A DNA stretch of 64,000 bases, from the NCBI GenBank assembly GCA_014529385.2, contig CM043942.1:1218501-1282500 (forward strand), written 5' to 3'. Both the position numbers and the translations under genes were made by a program. Position 1 is the first letter of the stretch, and every line of letters begins with the position of its first letter. Positions 20,532 through 32,610 of this stretch are shown piece by piece. The notes beneath the pieces are model-generated. The model did not search any database. It saw only the letters and a list, made by a program, of their open reading frames with translations, and was not told the DNA's origin. This DNA is from Adiantum capillus-veneris. Lineage: Eukaryota; Streptophyta; Polypodiopsida; Polypodiales; Pteridaceae.

Positions 20532-21940
20532 TGTTTTAGGGCAAAACTACTCCCCTGTTCATACTCACGAGTACGACACAGACAACATACTTATCATCCG
20601 ATGACACGACTAACCCGTAGGTGTACGTAGGCAATCTCGTTAGCTTGTCAGGCTGAGACCAATCTACACATACGCACTTTTATGATGCATCAATCACTAA
20701 CCCTGGTAGAATGCAACCCACTCTATCCCTAAACGCTCACAACACCGTTTACACGTCCAATGAACTCAAAATCACATCAAACTTACTAGGCATCATCCTC
20801 TCACTAGGACATACTTACCTATAAGTCTAATCTCACCAGATATGAACCCTAGCTATCTCGAATACTCTCGCGATAGACCAACAGGTCATAATCCAAAAGT
20901 GGGCGAAACTTAAGTTCATTAGTATCTATGTGTAGCTAATCTCTTTCTCATTCCATGAAGCACTTGATTATTGAAAACAGACACCGTTTCTGCTACTTAC
21001 AAGCAAAACAAGCTCGAGGAAGAATCGATCGCGATCAACCCAAAACGGGGAATGCGTGGCGTGGGCGCGTAGCTCTCGCAGAGACTACCGCGATGGTGTG
21101 GTCGCATCGTGAATCCGGTGAGGGAGAAGCGCGTAGCGAAGAGGATAAGACACACTCACTCTCTCTCTCTCCCTCTCAGACTCGTACGACACAGGATTAA
21201 TATTCAAAAAAATGTTGTCCAAAACATGGTTCTAAGGTGACTTTTATACTTTAGTCACATTAGCTAAAAAATGTACATGGGGTTCTCTTGCTCATGATTA
21301 CAAAGTGGGAATAAATCTGAGTCCTAACTAACTGACAAATATTTACATAATCCAGACGAATGGATCAAAATGATAAGACGTCTTTGACATAAAAAATGGA
21401 ATTTGATATGCTTTACAAGATGGGCTCATTACAACAGTTGGACCAATGGGGCTCCAACACCCTCATGCTGCAAAAACGCAGGTCAATTTGCATCCCACTT
21501 TCGCTGCACCTTTTGGCACCTAAAACCTTTTGTTTGCTGAAAAACCAAAGGCTTGGTGGGTACCCTAGGTGCCCAACAAGTTGTGGAAGGTGTTAATGGC
21601 ACAAAGCGACCAGTAAAACCGCCAAAAATGGGTTGAAGACCCAAAAACGTAGATGAAGGTCAAAAAGTGCAAATGGATCTGGAGAGGTTTTCTGTGACAA
21701 AGATGTCCTAAAATAGTAGCGTTAGTAGGGAAATCAGCAGATTTGATGTTTCTTGCAAAAAATGCAAGTTGAGGTGAGGTCCTCCACCATAGAAATGCTC
21801 CCGTTCCTTTGCATGCCTGGTTGATGCAAAAAAACGTTGATAGATCTGGCTCCAATTTGAAAATAACACTGACTGATCCAGCCCTTGGGAGAAGAACCTG
21901 ATGCAATGTAGCGCCTTAGAATTGGTAGAGTTTGAAGCCC
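20532..21940 (-). repeat. 5' LTR of a minus-strand Athila/Tat-like element
   Basis: It starts TGTTTTAGGGCAAAACTACT directly beyond the PBS. It has a minus-strand TATA box at 21241-21248 in the context CTAAAGTATAAAAGTCA, matching that of the LTR at 39432. The outer (right) edge is not resolved; sequence up to about 21940 may include another element's leader. The matching 3' LTR was not found in the window. Confidence 0.6.
21241..21248 (-). promoter_or_regulatory. TATA box of the 20532 LTR
   Basis: The minus strand reads TATAAAAG. The flanks (CTAA.GTATAAAAG.CA) are shared with 40131-40138 in a related LTR, which argues for a conserved promoter core. Confidence 0.6.
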
Positions 21941-21942
21941 GG

Positions 21943-21996
21943 ATACCATGTGAGCTGGGCTCTAATACCATGTGCCCTGACGACTGATACCATGTG
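21943..21996 (-). other. Three clustered tRNA-primer-like LTR junction motifs
   Basis: ATACCATGTG occurs at 21943-21952, 21965-21974 and 21987-21996; the minus strand reads CACATGGTAT each time. TGGTATCAG or TGGTATTAGAGC is the initiator-tRNA PBS pattern, and CACA would be an LTR end. The last motif precedes TGTGAGAGTGCG, into which element C inserted. Probably the 5' end of an older copia-like element, with the junction locally duplicated. Confidence 0.4.
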
Positions 21997-22007
21997 AGAG
22001 TGCGCGT

Positions 22008-23158
22008 TGTGAGCGGGTCTAAAACACACCCAAAGCCTCTATGATAGCCGGCACACACTCTTGGAATAACACACACACACATTATGGGGCACCACTCGGT
22101 TTACACAACCCGCCTGGCCGAGACAGGAAACACACAGATGGAGTGAGAAGAGAGAGATTTCCCACTTCCCCACTTAACACTCACACATACACACTCACAT
22201 ACACACTATCAATTCAGCTCAAAGGAGACAAATTGCTGTTGTTTAGACTCAATGAAGCTCAGCCCAACACCAATGGGGCAAATAGTTTACACAGTATTGA
22301 GGAAATACACCAGAAACAACCACAAAGTTAAGCAAAGACTTCACTCACACAGGAGAAGATTACACAGAAAAAAAGCAAAACATTTGTGATGAATTTGGAA
22401 AAATGGACAGTTCCATTGCATCCAAAATGGCCAAAAACCCCACCCTACAATGTCATAGTGCTAAAATCCGACCTCGTATGAGCAGTTTAGGGCCAAAAAA
22501 TGCTCCAAAATGAGCAAAACCTGACCTGCGGGTATTGCTCCTCTTCTCCATGTTTTTTTTGGTCTCTCTCTTTGGTTTTTCAGTTCTCATAGTTATCTTT
22601 ATTACTTCGGCACCTTTGGCCTTTTAGTTGACTTCAAACGTACCCCGAACAGACCAAAAAGTGGCCTCGCAGTGCATAGTTGTCACCCTGTTGCATCCAT
22701 CCGCACACCTCGTCCTCAGCTTTTCTCAATAAGGCCATAGCTTTGGTCCCACAACCACGTGAAGGAGACCCAAAATATGGTCCTCATGATGACCTTTCGC
22801 ATAATTCATCACAAAAAAACAGCCCCGCTGTGTCTTCACTTACCTGCGTGCAAGACTTGATCCTATTTGACCTCCTGAAGCCACTCGATGCCATCTAACG
22901 CGCCTGCTTACCTTATGGCATGGGCCCGCCGATAGCTTCCTTGAGAAGTTTTACGTGCCACAAATTCCTCGTAGTATAGAAAAACACAATGATACTCGTG
23001 ATAATGAAAATCGATGCACTATGTACACCTTGCCCTACTTGTACACATGTGGGCTCCACATAACCACCTGGCTCTGAAGAATAGGCAATTATTTATTTTA
23101 TGAACCATGCATGTGTACATACATATGTGCAATCCCTTGCTCCAAAAAACTCCTAACA
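22008..23158 (-). repeat. Element C 3' LTR
   Basis: About 1151 bp, aligning with 29473-30585, including the region near GGGGCACCACTCGGTTTACA and the end AAAAAACTCCTAACA. It differs from the 5' LTR by frequent substitutions and several indels. On the minus strand it carries a short stem (CTCGG/CCGAG) just before GTGGTGCCCC, the weak counterpart of the stem-loops at 38238 and 58360. Confidence 0.85.
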
Positions 23159-23163
23159 TAGTT

Positions 23164-23177
23164 TGCCCATCCCCTAG
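23164..23177 (-). other. Probable polypurine tract of element C
   Basis: The minus strand reads AGGGGATGGGCAAA five bases before the 3' LTR. It is purine-rich but interrupted, so less certain than the other PPTs. Confidence 0.5.
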
Positions 23178-23279
23178 CCTGCTAGATCATTCATGATCAG
23201 CAGCAGCAAAAAGAGATATGAGACTCGCCGCGTCACAAGTCTCCTCATCCCTCACCAACATTACTTGTTCCACAGACAA

Positions 23280-24280
23280 CTCATCTTGCTACACCATCAT
23301 TAACTTTTCATGATATAATTTAAGACGCAATCCATTTACCCTTGAGTTATGTAGGATTCCATCCAGATTAGCCAGCTGATATGCACCGTTTAGGAAACAC
23401 TCGACCACCTTAAAAGGGCCTTCCCACTTAACTTGAAACTTCTTTTGGAAGGTGTTGTCCTACTTACTGTTGTAGCGCAAAAACAAGTCATGCTTCTTGA
23501 TACCCTTACTTTGAACTTTCCATTTATCTTTGCCAAAGCCTTATCCTGCATCTGCCCATAATGTTCCAATGCACTCATCCTATTTAGCTGAACCTCTTGT
23601 AACTGTAAGAGCCTCTCTTTGAATGCATCACCAGCCCAGGAAACTTTTCTAACATCTTTACTGCATGCAACTCTACCTCTACAGGCAATAGTGCTTCTTT
23701 TCCATATACCAAGTGAAATGGAGTAAACCCTGTACGTGTCTTCACCGAAGTATGGTAAGTCCATAATGCACTAGGAAATTCCAAATCCCAATTCTTTCCT
23801 TGGTGCTCTGTCACTTTCAAAAGGATTTTTACAAACTCACCATTGAATCTTTCATTTAAGCCATTACATTGTGGGTAATAAGGAGTGCTATTCTAGTGCC
23901 TAATCTTTAGCTTCGCGCATAAGAAGTCTAGTAATTTAGCTCTAAATCCTGGCCTCTTATCCAAAAGTAGCTCTAGTGGCACCCCAAACTTGCAACATAT
24001 TTCATCATACACAAATTTTGCCACATCCTTTGCAGTGATTTGTTTTACTGCTATAACCTCTGCCCATCTAGAAGATAGTCCACTGCAGTGAAAATATAGC
24101 TTTTGCCCCTGCTTGTGATAGGTAACGGGCCTATTTCATCAATTCCCCACTTTTCAAACACATCAAATGCCATAATGGTTTTTCATAGCTCTGGCTTCAA
24201 CACTCTCTTCCCAAATGCTTGACACCTATTGCAAGGCCATACATACCCCTCTTGCAAGATTTTATGCAAGGTGATCTTTA
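23280..24280 (-). pseudogene. Integrase of element C, decayed
   Basis: Read across frameshifts on the minus strand: a zinc-binding start (GYVWPCNRCQAFGKR), core pieces (GIDEIGPLPITSRGKSYIFT and WDLEFPSALWTYHTSVKTRT), and a C-terminal module (VKWEGPFKVVECF, GAYQLANLDG) resembling the GPY/F domain. Several stops in the core make it inactive. It is the last pol domain before the 3' LTR. Confidence 0.75.
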
Positions 24281-24960
24281 GGCAAAATGTCCGCCACATG
24301 CACCTTCATGATTCCCTTCCAACAATCTATAAAGATCCTTCTGCCAAGGTACACGTCTCAACACGAGATCAACCCCTTTTATGTATGAAACATCACCAAT
24401 CAATTTGTACTTGGATTCTCTACGCACAAAACCATACTTCTTAGACTTATGAATGTCCTTCGGAATGATTCCTGTTAGCAAAAACTCCTCTTCTTGAGCC
24501 AAACTTTCTCGGCCATGATAAAGAGGTAAATTGGTCCTCAACACAAATAGCTCTCCAATCATGCTTTGAGTTGCTTCATGTGCTTTGCCATTTAGAGCAC
24601 ATTCAATGTGTCTGATGTTCCATGCTTCAAAATTTTTTAACAGGCCTTTAATTCTGAAACACATTTCCTTCAATGAGGTGTTCTTGCTCTTCCACACACC
24701 CAGCACTTGCTTCACAACTAACAAGGCATCACCTGTTATGATCAACCTTCTAATCCCATACTTCAAACAAATGTGCTTCCAACGTAGCATATTCAGCCTC
24801 ATTGTTACTATGGGCATCCAACTTGAACCCTCTCTTGCATACTAGCTTCCCCTCTGGATCATAAAGTGCTATACCCCCTGAAGACGCATCATGGATCTTT
24901 CTATATGAGACATCAAATAAAAACACATGTGCATTGCTGATTTGTGGCACTTATTCAACT
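24281..24960 (-). pseudogene. Second (archaeal-type) RNase H of element C
   Basis: Minus-strand pieces 24950-24750 and 24817-24278. Recognisable motifs in order: VFLFDVSYRK, SNNEAEYATLEA, IITGDALLVVKQVLGVW and GKAHEATQ. These match the D-E-D-D order of ribonuclease HI-like domains, but the last acidic position is Glu rather than Asp. A stop and a frameshift lie between the second and third motifs. A second RNase H downstream of the Ty3 one is known in Tat elements. Element D carries the same domain with all four acidic residues. Confidence 0.75.
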
Positions 24961-25669
24961 ACCCTTCTCACCACCTCTTCCTTAACAAGGAGGGGATTTT
25001 CCTTGTAGGTCAACAAATCGGCTAGGGTAGGTCTTGTATTGTCTTCCACTAGAAAAGATAACTCAAACTCTTGCAGCTCAAATACCCATTTCTTGACCAC
25101 ATTTGACATGTTAATGCCATTAATTAATTGTGGCAAAAAAGAATAGCTCGTTAAGAAAACAAAAGGTAGTGGTAGCAAGTAGTGACAAAATTGTCAACAA
25201 GCAAATATTACACTGGCCATCACTAGCTCTACTTCTGACAATTTTCTTTTTGCTACCAACTTCACTCCGCTAGCACAATACACTGGCCTCATATAATGGC
25301 TGCCCTTTCCCTTTTGCAATAACATGGCTCCAATGGCATCATCCCCTACTGATGGATTTACATAAAAAACTTTCTCCCTATCAGGAGCCTGCATGGCTGA
25401 CAAGCCCCTCTAACACTTCTCTCACCTCTTGAAACACTTCTTCACACTTGTCGTCCCATTGCAATGGATCATGCTTTTCCACTTGTTGTAATGGATAAAG
25501 AAGCTGTGAAGACAATGGAATAAACCGCGCCATGTACTTTACTTTGTGTATAAAATTTGCCAATTGCTTTGTACTCGTAGGTGATGGAAGAAGAATAATA
25601 GACAACCTTGTCTGGATCAGCCTCAATGCCATTTTCTGACACCATGTGGCCCAATAACTTCAACCTTGG
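24961..25669 (-). pseudogene. RT thumb and first RNase H of element C
   Basis: Frames 25632-25381, 25403-25194 and 25178-24951 give the connection (FIHKVKYMARFIPLSSQLLY), the start of RNase H (FYVNPSVGDDAIGAMLLQ) and its end (WVFELQEFELSFLVEDNTRP, ADLLTY). The first catalytic Asp position is occupied by Asn (FYVNPS instead of the usual D). Frame changes separate the pieces. Confidence 0.7.
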
Positions 25670-26242
25670 CTATGATAGATGACATTTCCTTGGATTTAGT
25701 TGTCCTCCACATTCATCATATCGAGCCAATACCATCTGCAGCTTCTCATGGTGTTCAGCCCTACTGCTGTAGACACAGAAGTCGTTCATAAAAGCTTTAA
25801 CACAACTACCAATGAATGGTGCCAATACCCAATTTTCTCTCTCTTGATAGAAAGATGGTCCATTTGACAACCCAAATACCGTGTAGCAATAACAGCCCCA
25901 TGGCATAATGAAAGTTGTCTTTGTTCGGTCTTTAAGAGCAATCTTCAATTGAAAATAGCCTGAAAAACCATCACACACACTGTACCTCTCATAACCTGCC
26001 ACTGAATCCAAGATTTGATCGATGAATGGAAGAGGATATGGGTTCTTCTTAGTGGATGCATTTAAGGGTTTAAAATCTACACAAAACCTCCACTTTCCAT
26101 CCTTCTTTGGACTGACTACTACTGGACTTACCCATTTTATGGTCTCCACACGGACTATGAACCATGCCTTCAATAACTTGTCCACCTCTTCCCTCAAGGC
26201 TTCCATCTGCTCTTGACCCATCCTTCTTAGCCTTTGCCACAC
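25670..26242 (-). pseudogene. Reverse transcriptase of element C
   Basis: A 190-residue open piece covering RT fingers and palm: EVDKLLKAWFIV, WVSPVVVSPKKDGKWRFCVD, YPLPFIDQILDSVAGYERYS, DGFSGYFQLKIALKDRTKTT, and the catalytic box as KAFMNDFCVYSS. The box reads F-M-N-D instead of the usual x-x-D-D; the Asn codon is AAC (25784-25786). The PFGL-type motif is also damaged (VFGLSNGPSFYQ). No stop inside this piece, but it is cut from its neighbours by frameshifts. Confidence 0.8.
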
Positions 26243-26281
26243 TGGCTTAGCACCTTATTTTAGCTCTATATGCATCTCTTC

Positions 26282-27010
26282 TCATTTGAATCCTCTAATC
26301 CCTTCATATGAAGTAATGAACAAATCAAGAAAACTAGCCAGCATGTGCAAATATATCTCCTTCTCCATAGCTGAGAGGTCTCCACTGATCATTTGTGTCA
26401 TCAATTCCTGCTTCTTTGACAATTCAACCTTGGTTTTCATCAGCCCTTCAATCACTTCATAAGGCCCTTCACTTTCATCTTCAACCTCATTTGCAAATGC
26501 GACTAAACCAGACTCATGGATTTCTTTGTCCAACATCAAAAGAAATGAAACATCAACATCCTCATCACTGTTGGTAGTACTATCACTGTCCTCATCAGTC
26601 GCTGTGGAATAGTCTTCATCACTAGACTCATCCTCATCTTCATAAATCTCTTCCATTACTTTCCTTGTGTCCATATTATATAGCTTCTTGGCACCTATCT
26701 TTCCATAGAGGCTAATCCTACCACGTCTCCAATCTTGAACAGCTCCCATTGCACGTAACCATGGTCTACGCAGTATAATAAGATATGCTCCCAACCCCGC
26801 TGGCATCACATGAAAATCAACCACCACCTTTCCATCATACCCCTCCACTTCTAAGCTCTTTACAATACCCAAACATTTTACTTTTTGATGGTTTGCCAAT
26901 ATGATCTGAAAGCCTCACACCCCAATCACTGTAAGACCCATCTTTTCAACACATGAGTGTGCTATGACACATATTTGGGCTTCGCCATCAACATAACCTT
27001 GTCCCATATT
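26282..27010 (-). pseudogene. Protease and linker of element C
   Basis: On the minus strand the active site reads YVDGEAQICVIAHSC (Asp-Gly-Glu where element D has Asp-Gly-Gly). It is followed across a frameshift by MANHQKVKCLGIVKSLEVEG and AYLIILRRPWLRAMGAVQDW, the C-terminal retropepsin half. Residues after about 80 of the 205-codon frame form an acidic Asp/Glu/Ser-rich linker ahead of RT, as in element D. Confidence 0.7.
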
Positions 27011-28473
27011 TTTTCTTTTGTGCCACACATCTACTATTGGGCAAATGTCTGGTAGCTCGTCCATTGCCAACACCTTTACTGAACCTCTCTCTAGCCCTTT
27101 CTCCATTGGGTTAACCATCCTCTTCCATTGTCGCTTTAGCTTAGGCACCATCTCGATAAGCTTCCCAAAAGTAGCATCTGCCTTCCTGCTTGTCAGATCC
27201 TCCTTCAAGTCATAGCTTAATTTTCCATCCCCTAGTGGAAAATCTGAAACATGAAACTTGCAACGAGCCCTCCTTTTCCTCCTGGCCTTGACATCCTCGC
27301 CTTCATGGCTCTTTCCCTTCTTCTTACTAGGACCTGGGGCACTTCTTCCTTCCTTGTCCTTTGTGTTTCTCTTCCCAATAGGCATCACTAATATATCCTC
27401 TAGCTTTGCTGCCTTCTCCAAGATGACCACACTTATCACTTTTGTCTTTCCCTTTTCCTCTTGGGTTAATTCACTGGTTCCTTCTTCTCCATTAATTTCA
27501 ATGCCATAATCATTTGACCTTGTTAGCACCTGCCTTGGCAATGGATACATGTCTCCCCCCATCTTTGGTGGCTTATCACATTGTGGGCTGATGTGTCCCA
27601 GCTCTCCACAATTATAAGATGTGGGCGTGTGTCTTCCAGACTCTACCATTGCTTTGTCCAACACCATTCCTGGGTCTTTCTTCACCTCCTGGCTGATTTG
27701 TAAACCTCCCCCGAACTCCATTATTTCCCACATTACCTAGCATGTTTAGACTGAGATTATTCATTAAATCTACCACTTGCCTCATGTCTTGCCTTAGCCC
27801 ATCATCTTGCATTATTGTAGTGACCACTGCTGGCATAACTTGAGGAGTAATAGAAACCACTGGTTCATGATGAACCCTTGGCATGCGAGATTGTAAAGAT
27901 TCCATAGGCTAAAATTCAAACCTCCTCGGCGAAGACTCCACCCATAGCTGGATCATTTTCCTCAGCTTCCACTCTTTGTTCCTTGCCACCTCCAATGCAT
28001 CTGCATATGTTCTAGGATTCTTTAGCTCCACTCTCCAACGTATATTCTCCCAAAGACTAGCCAAGAATCTGTCCTTCTTCATCATGTCAGGTGGGGATAC
28101 TTGTGGTGCTAAGGCCTTGCACATCCGCTCCCATGCCAATGAAAACTTACGTATGTACGCATCTACTGGCTCACCTTCCTTTTGCACCAAACCTTGTACT
28201 TATTGCCACACTTTGTCAGGATCTTCTGTCTTCACAAACTCCACTTCCAATCCATGCCTTAGATTGTCCCAACTCAATTTTAGCCACACGCAACTCCTCT
28301 TCAAATGCTTTGGACCAAACTCATGCATCACTCTTCAAACAAACCTAGAGAAAATGTAACATCTGCATTGGGTCATGAATCTAATTGCTAATGCAGGCAA
28401 CCTCCATCTTTTCCAAAAATTCTTCCACATCTTCATCACTTCTTCCATGAAACTCCGGATAGGAGAAAGCCAT
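27011..28473 (-). pseudogene. Gag of element C, decayed
   Basis: It starts at ATG 28473-28471 (MAFSYPEFHGRSDEDVEEFL), the typical capsid start of this group, then passes stops and a frameshift. The best capsid piece is 28190-27909 (EPVDAYIRKFSLAWERMCKA, LWENIRWRVELKNPRTYADA). It continues through 27905-27612 to a zinc-knuckle region, SYNCGELGHISPQC, in which the first Cys is Ser. Then a Lys-rich tail (KKKGKSHEGEDVKARRKRRA). Homologous in layout to the gag of element D. Confidence 0.75.
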
Positions 28474-29450
28474 GGCTACTCAAGTTTTAATGCGTAGAGA
28501 ACCCCTTCTAACACAGGTGCAAGAACCCAAAACTTCTACTGACCCAATCCCCAAAAACTTTAAAGGAGCTCAACTTTAGATAATGACAAACACATGCACA
28601 TCAAATGAGTTTTCATAGTTAATCATCTGAATCACAAGAGGCAAAGGGCATTCCAGTATCTCTCTTAATCTTCTTGGCCCGAACATAAAGACTATGCGAT
28701 GCTGAAAAAAATCTTCTTGAACACATGAACATTTATTTGGATTATTTGTGTTAAATAAAAAGGAGTGAATTGAGGTCCATTTTGATCATCCAGTAAAGCT
28801 AACCATGCAGCTCCCAAGAAGGCACACCTAACTTATCCTCTGATTTTCTCAAAATTTTAGCAGCATAACAACATAAATGGATCAAAAGACCAAAAAACCA
28901 GCCATCACAACTTGGGAAAATTTTGGCAGAGTTTCCCCAGAAGTAGAGCAGTAAGAACCCAAAATATAACCTGCCAACAATAGAACTCGAGCATCAAGTA
29001 GGAATCACTAGTACATAGCCTACGGCGAGGTCACAAAAAGGGTGCTCCAGGCACCTGTATCACTGAAAGGATCTCACATTTGAGAATCCCCCAACTCAAT
29101 AAAACCTCACGCTATTGACCCTCTCATGAAAGCTTATGCAAATCTCGTATAGTTGTCTCAAAAATGACTATCTTCTAGACCAAATCTCAGAAATGGATGG
29201 GACTCCAAATAAAACCAAGTATGGCTCCACAAAGGCGTACAATGGCACTATCCACAAGTAATGTACCATACAAGACAATGCGCTCAAACAGGCGCCACAT
29301 GATGCATACGCACGACAATTGCAAGTAACTTCCATTGTCAGTGTATCACTCTACTCCAGCTACATGTACCTATGTGAATCACCTGTACCTGTACCTGTCC
29401 CTGTAACCTATAACCTGTAATCTCAAAGTTGAAGGTACTTGAAGAAGATC
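28474..29450 (-). other. Leader of element C
   Basis: About 980 bases between gag and PBS. No ORF over 60 codons in the coding direction, unlike the leader of element D, which holds four. A run of ACCTGTACCTGTACCTGT-like repeats lies near 29377-29410. Confidence 0.6.
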
Positions 29451-29466
29451 CTTAGTGGAGGCACCA
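29451..29466 (-). other. Primer binding site of element C
   Basis: The minus strand reads TGGTGCCTCCACTAAG, six bases inside the 5' LTR. Element D has TGGTGTCCCCACGGAG in the equivalent place. The primer tRNA is not identified. Confidence 0.65.
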
Positions 29467-29472
29467 AAAGAA

Positions 29473-30585
29473 TGTGAGCCGGTTGAAAACACACCCAAAG
29501 CCTCTATGATAAGATGACACACACTCTTGGAATAACACACACACATTATGGGGCACCACTTGGCTTACACAACCCGCCTGGCCTAGACAAGAAACACACA
29601 ATTGGAGTGAGAAGAGAGAGATTTCCCACTTACCCACTCAACACTCACACACACACACTATCAATTCATCTTAAAGGAGGAAAATTGATGTTGTTTAGAC
29701 TCAATGAAGCTCAGCCCAACACCAATGGGGCAAATAGTTTACACAGTATTGAGGAAATACACTAGATACAACCACAAAGCTAAGTAGAGGCTTCACTCAG
29801 CGTAGAGATTACACAGAAAAATAGCAAAAAATATGTGAGGAATTTGGAAAAATAAATAGTGCCATTGCGTTCCAAATGGCCAAAACCCCCACTCTACAAT
29901 GTCACAGTGCTCAAATCCGACCTCGAATGAGTTGTTTAGGGCCAAAAAATGCTCCAAAATGAGCAAAAACTGACCTGCAGGTATTGCTCCTCTTCTCCAC
30001 GTTTTTTCTGGCATCTCTCTCAGCTTTATTACTTGGGAACCTTTGGCCTTTTAGTTGACCTCAAATGGACCCCGAACAGGTCAAAAAGTGGCCTCGCAGT
30101 GCATAGTTGTCACCCTGCTGCATCCATCCGCATACTTGGCCCTCAACTTTTCTCAATAAGGCCATAGATTTGGTCCCGCAACCACGTGAATTAGCCCCAA
30201 AAGATGGTCCTCATGATGACCTTTTGCATAATTCATCACAAAAGAACAGCCCTGCTATGTCTTCACTTACCCACGTGCAAGACTTGATCCCATTTGACCT
30301 CCTGACTCCACTCGATGCCATCTAACACACCTTCTCACCTCATGGCGTGGTCCTGCCAATAGCTTCCTCGAGAAGTTTTACGCACCGCAAACTCCTCTTA
30401 TTAGAGAAAAACAAACTGATACTCGTGATAATGAAAATCGATGCACTATGTACACCTTGCCCTACTTGTACACATGTGGGCCCCACATAACCACCTGGAT
30501 TTGAAGAATGGGCAATTCTTTATTTTATGCACCATGCATGTGTATATACATATGCGCAATCCCTTGCTCCAAAAAACTCCTAACA
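29473..30585 (-). repeat. Element C 5' LTR
   Basis: TGTGAGCCGG to CTCCTAACA, about 1113 bp, paired with 22008-23158. Differences include a shorter (CA)n stretch near 29645 and scattered substitutions. Its outer end is followed by GCGTGTGCAGAAG and the TG/AG tract. Confidence 0.85.
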
Positions 30586-30597
30586 GCGTGTGCAGAA

Positions 30598-31029
<432 letters not shown>

Positions 31030-31360
31030 AGCCCAAGACATACTAGACATACATGTAATGTGAAGCAACAGAGTGGTGTAAGTCTAACACGAATTGCTAG
31101 GACGATCAATGACTTAGAACGACTAGATGAAGTTTTCAAACTAGGGGATTTGGTTCTAGTTTACTTCTCAAAACAACATATACCCAAGATCAAGAAAAAA
31201 GGACATGGTACTTTTGTCATCGAAATGTTTCACCAAGTGGTGCAATCAAACTAGCTACCTTAGATGAAGAAATCTTGGAAAATTGGATTAGTGGATGTCG
31301 ACTCTACAAATACCATCTACCTTTGACTAATGATCTTTTGCAAAGAGTGCATGCAACATA
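31030..31360 (+). pseudogene. Integrase C-terminus of a decayed gypsy element
   Basis: Plus-strand reading gives INDLERLDEVFKLGDLVLVY, KKKGHGTFVIEMFH and, after a one-base frame change near 31230, SGAIKLATLDEEILENWISG and CRLYKYHLPLT. This is the GPY/F-type C-terminal end of integrase. Only the tail of the domain remains; no catalytic core is seen to the left. Confidence 0.65.
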
Positions 31361-32589
31361 GGAAAGAAAGCTTAAACAACAACATGTGATTGAAGAAGCC
31401 CAGGAAGAAGCACGCATTCAAGTTTTGAAGCAAAAAGCGGCAAGGCATTCTATTCTTGACGCTCTACCCTTTAATACACTTCAGATTCAACTCCTAGCAC
31501 ATGATGAAGTGAGAACTGAGATGAATGGCTGGATGGTCTTGATATGCACATCACAATGAATTTGAAAGATAATTTCAAGATCAAGGCCTTAGCAGATACA
31601 TGTATAGAGTCAATGCGGTCAACTATTCTACTTATCACAAAGCAACTACTCAACCACTCAAGTATTGTTGAGCCACTATTAAAGGATGCAACAAACAAGT
31701 CACTCCAACTTTATGAAAAATCAACTTGAATATCATGGTCCATGGATTCTCTTGCTTGCATAATTTCATATGCATAGCGGATGAACACATGAATGGAGAC
31801 TTAATCTTGGGAGTTCCATGGATGTGAACCTATAAAGTAGTTCAACATTGGTATACCAAAATTTTAGAGCTTACACTTAAAGGAGGACAACTTAAGGTAC
31901 CATTCTCATAGTAAAGAAGAGTGGAAAGAAGCTCTCGATGATTTCCAATCGACAATGCATGAGACATTAGACACAATTACATTTGTTTCTTCACCAAAGA
32001 TATCTTTCTACAATCATAACATGCAGGGAACGAGGAAAATTTGGATACCCAAATGTCAGCTTATTAACCGATCTTAACAAATTTGGGTGCCGAAAAAGCC
32101 GCCACACATTGCCAACAAGCTTATTGTGAACCAATCCTACCCACCTCAACAAAGAAGACCACCATTACAAACAACATAGTGCGTTAAACATAAGAAAAAA
32201 CCAAAAATTATGAGCAGGGAATGTTGTAGAAAGGTTATCAAGGCAAACCCAAAGCATTTAGATACAAATGGGTACCAAAAGTTAAACCCTCATCCACAAT
32301 GGTGACCACAAATGTCAGTCATTATGCATCAAACAATACATATCGCACATTCAAAGAACGAGCTCAATTGCTACAAGATCTAATCTTCAAGAGAGTTCAA
32401 ACACAAGATACCTCACCATCAAAAACCCTTGTGTACATTACTCAAGACCCACCTCTTGCACAACATAGTGTGCTTACATGCATTGACATCAATAGCATGA
32501 TAGGGCCAATCAGGGCCATGCATAGACACGAATTTATAACCCATGCACTGCACAACCTGGACGATACTCTGTCGTCCCAGAGGACTTGA
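31361..32589 (+). pseudogene. Post-integrase ORF with protease-like segment and WVPK repeats
   Basis: Directly after the integrase tail, coding-like sequence continues in several frames. It has a charged helix (KLKQQHVIEEAQEEARIQVL); a stretch resembling a retropepsin active site (KALADTCIES, with Cys where Gly is expected) and its C-terminal half (GDLILGVPWM, TYKVVQHWYTKILELT); then spaced IWIPK, QIWVPK and KWVPK motifs; and a final 96-codon piece ending at the stop at 32587-32589, three bases before a polypurine tract. Protease downstream of integrase is not a standard gypsy order; recombination of two elements is possible. Confidence 0.45.
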
Positions 32590-32591
32590 GC

Positions 32592-32605
32592 AAGGAGGGG
32601 GGAGA
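32592..32605 (+). other. Polypurine tract of a plus-strand element
   Basis: AAGGAGGGGGGAGA lies just after the last ORF and before a TG (TGAATGTGGAG at 32611), consistent with the start of a 3' LTR. Confidence 0.6.
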
Positions 32606-32610
32606 CACTC

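Larger units (their letters stand above)
22008..30585 (-). mobile_element. Element C: full-length decayed Tat-type element with two RNase H domains
   Basis: LTRs at 22008-23158 and 29473-30585 align over their length (start TGTGAGC.GG, end CTCCTAACA). GCGT lies at both outer edges (22004-22007, 30586-30589), a 4-bp match; a fifth base does not agree. In element order it has 5' LTR, PBS, a ~1-kb leader, gag, protease, RT, RNase H, a second archaeal-type RNase H, integrase with a GPF-type tail, PPT and 3' LTR. Every gene carries frameshifts or stops. The second RNase H before integrase is the known hallmark of the Tat lineage. The insertion landed in low-complexity TG-rich sequence. Confidence 0.85.

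Noticed and set aside
24229-24845. Plus-strand frames of 71-86 codons
   Set aside because: Antisense to the second RNase H of element C.
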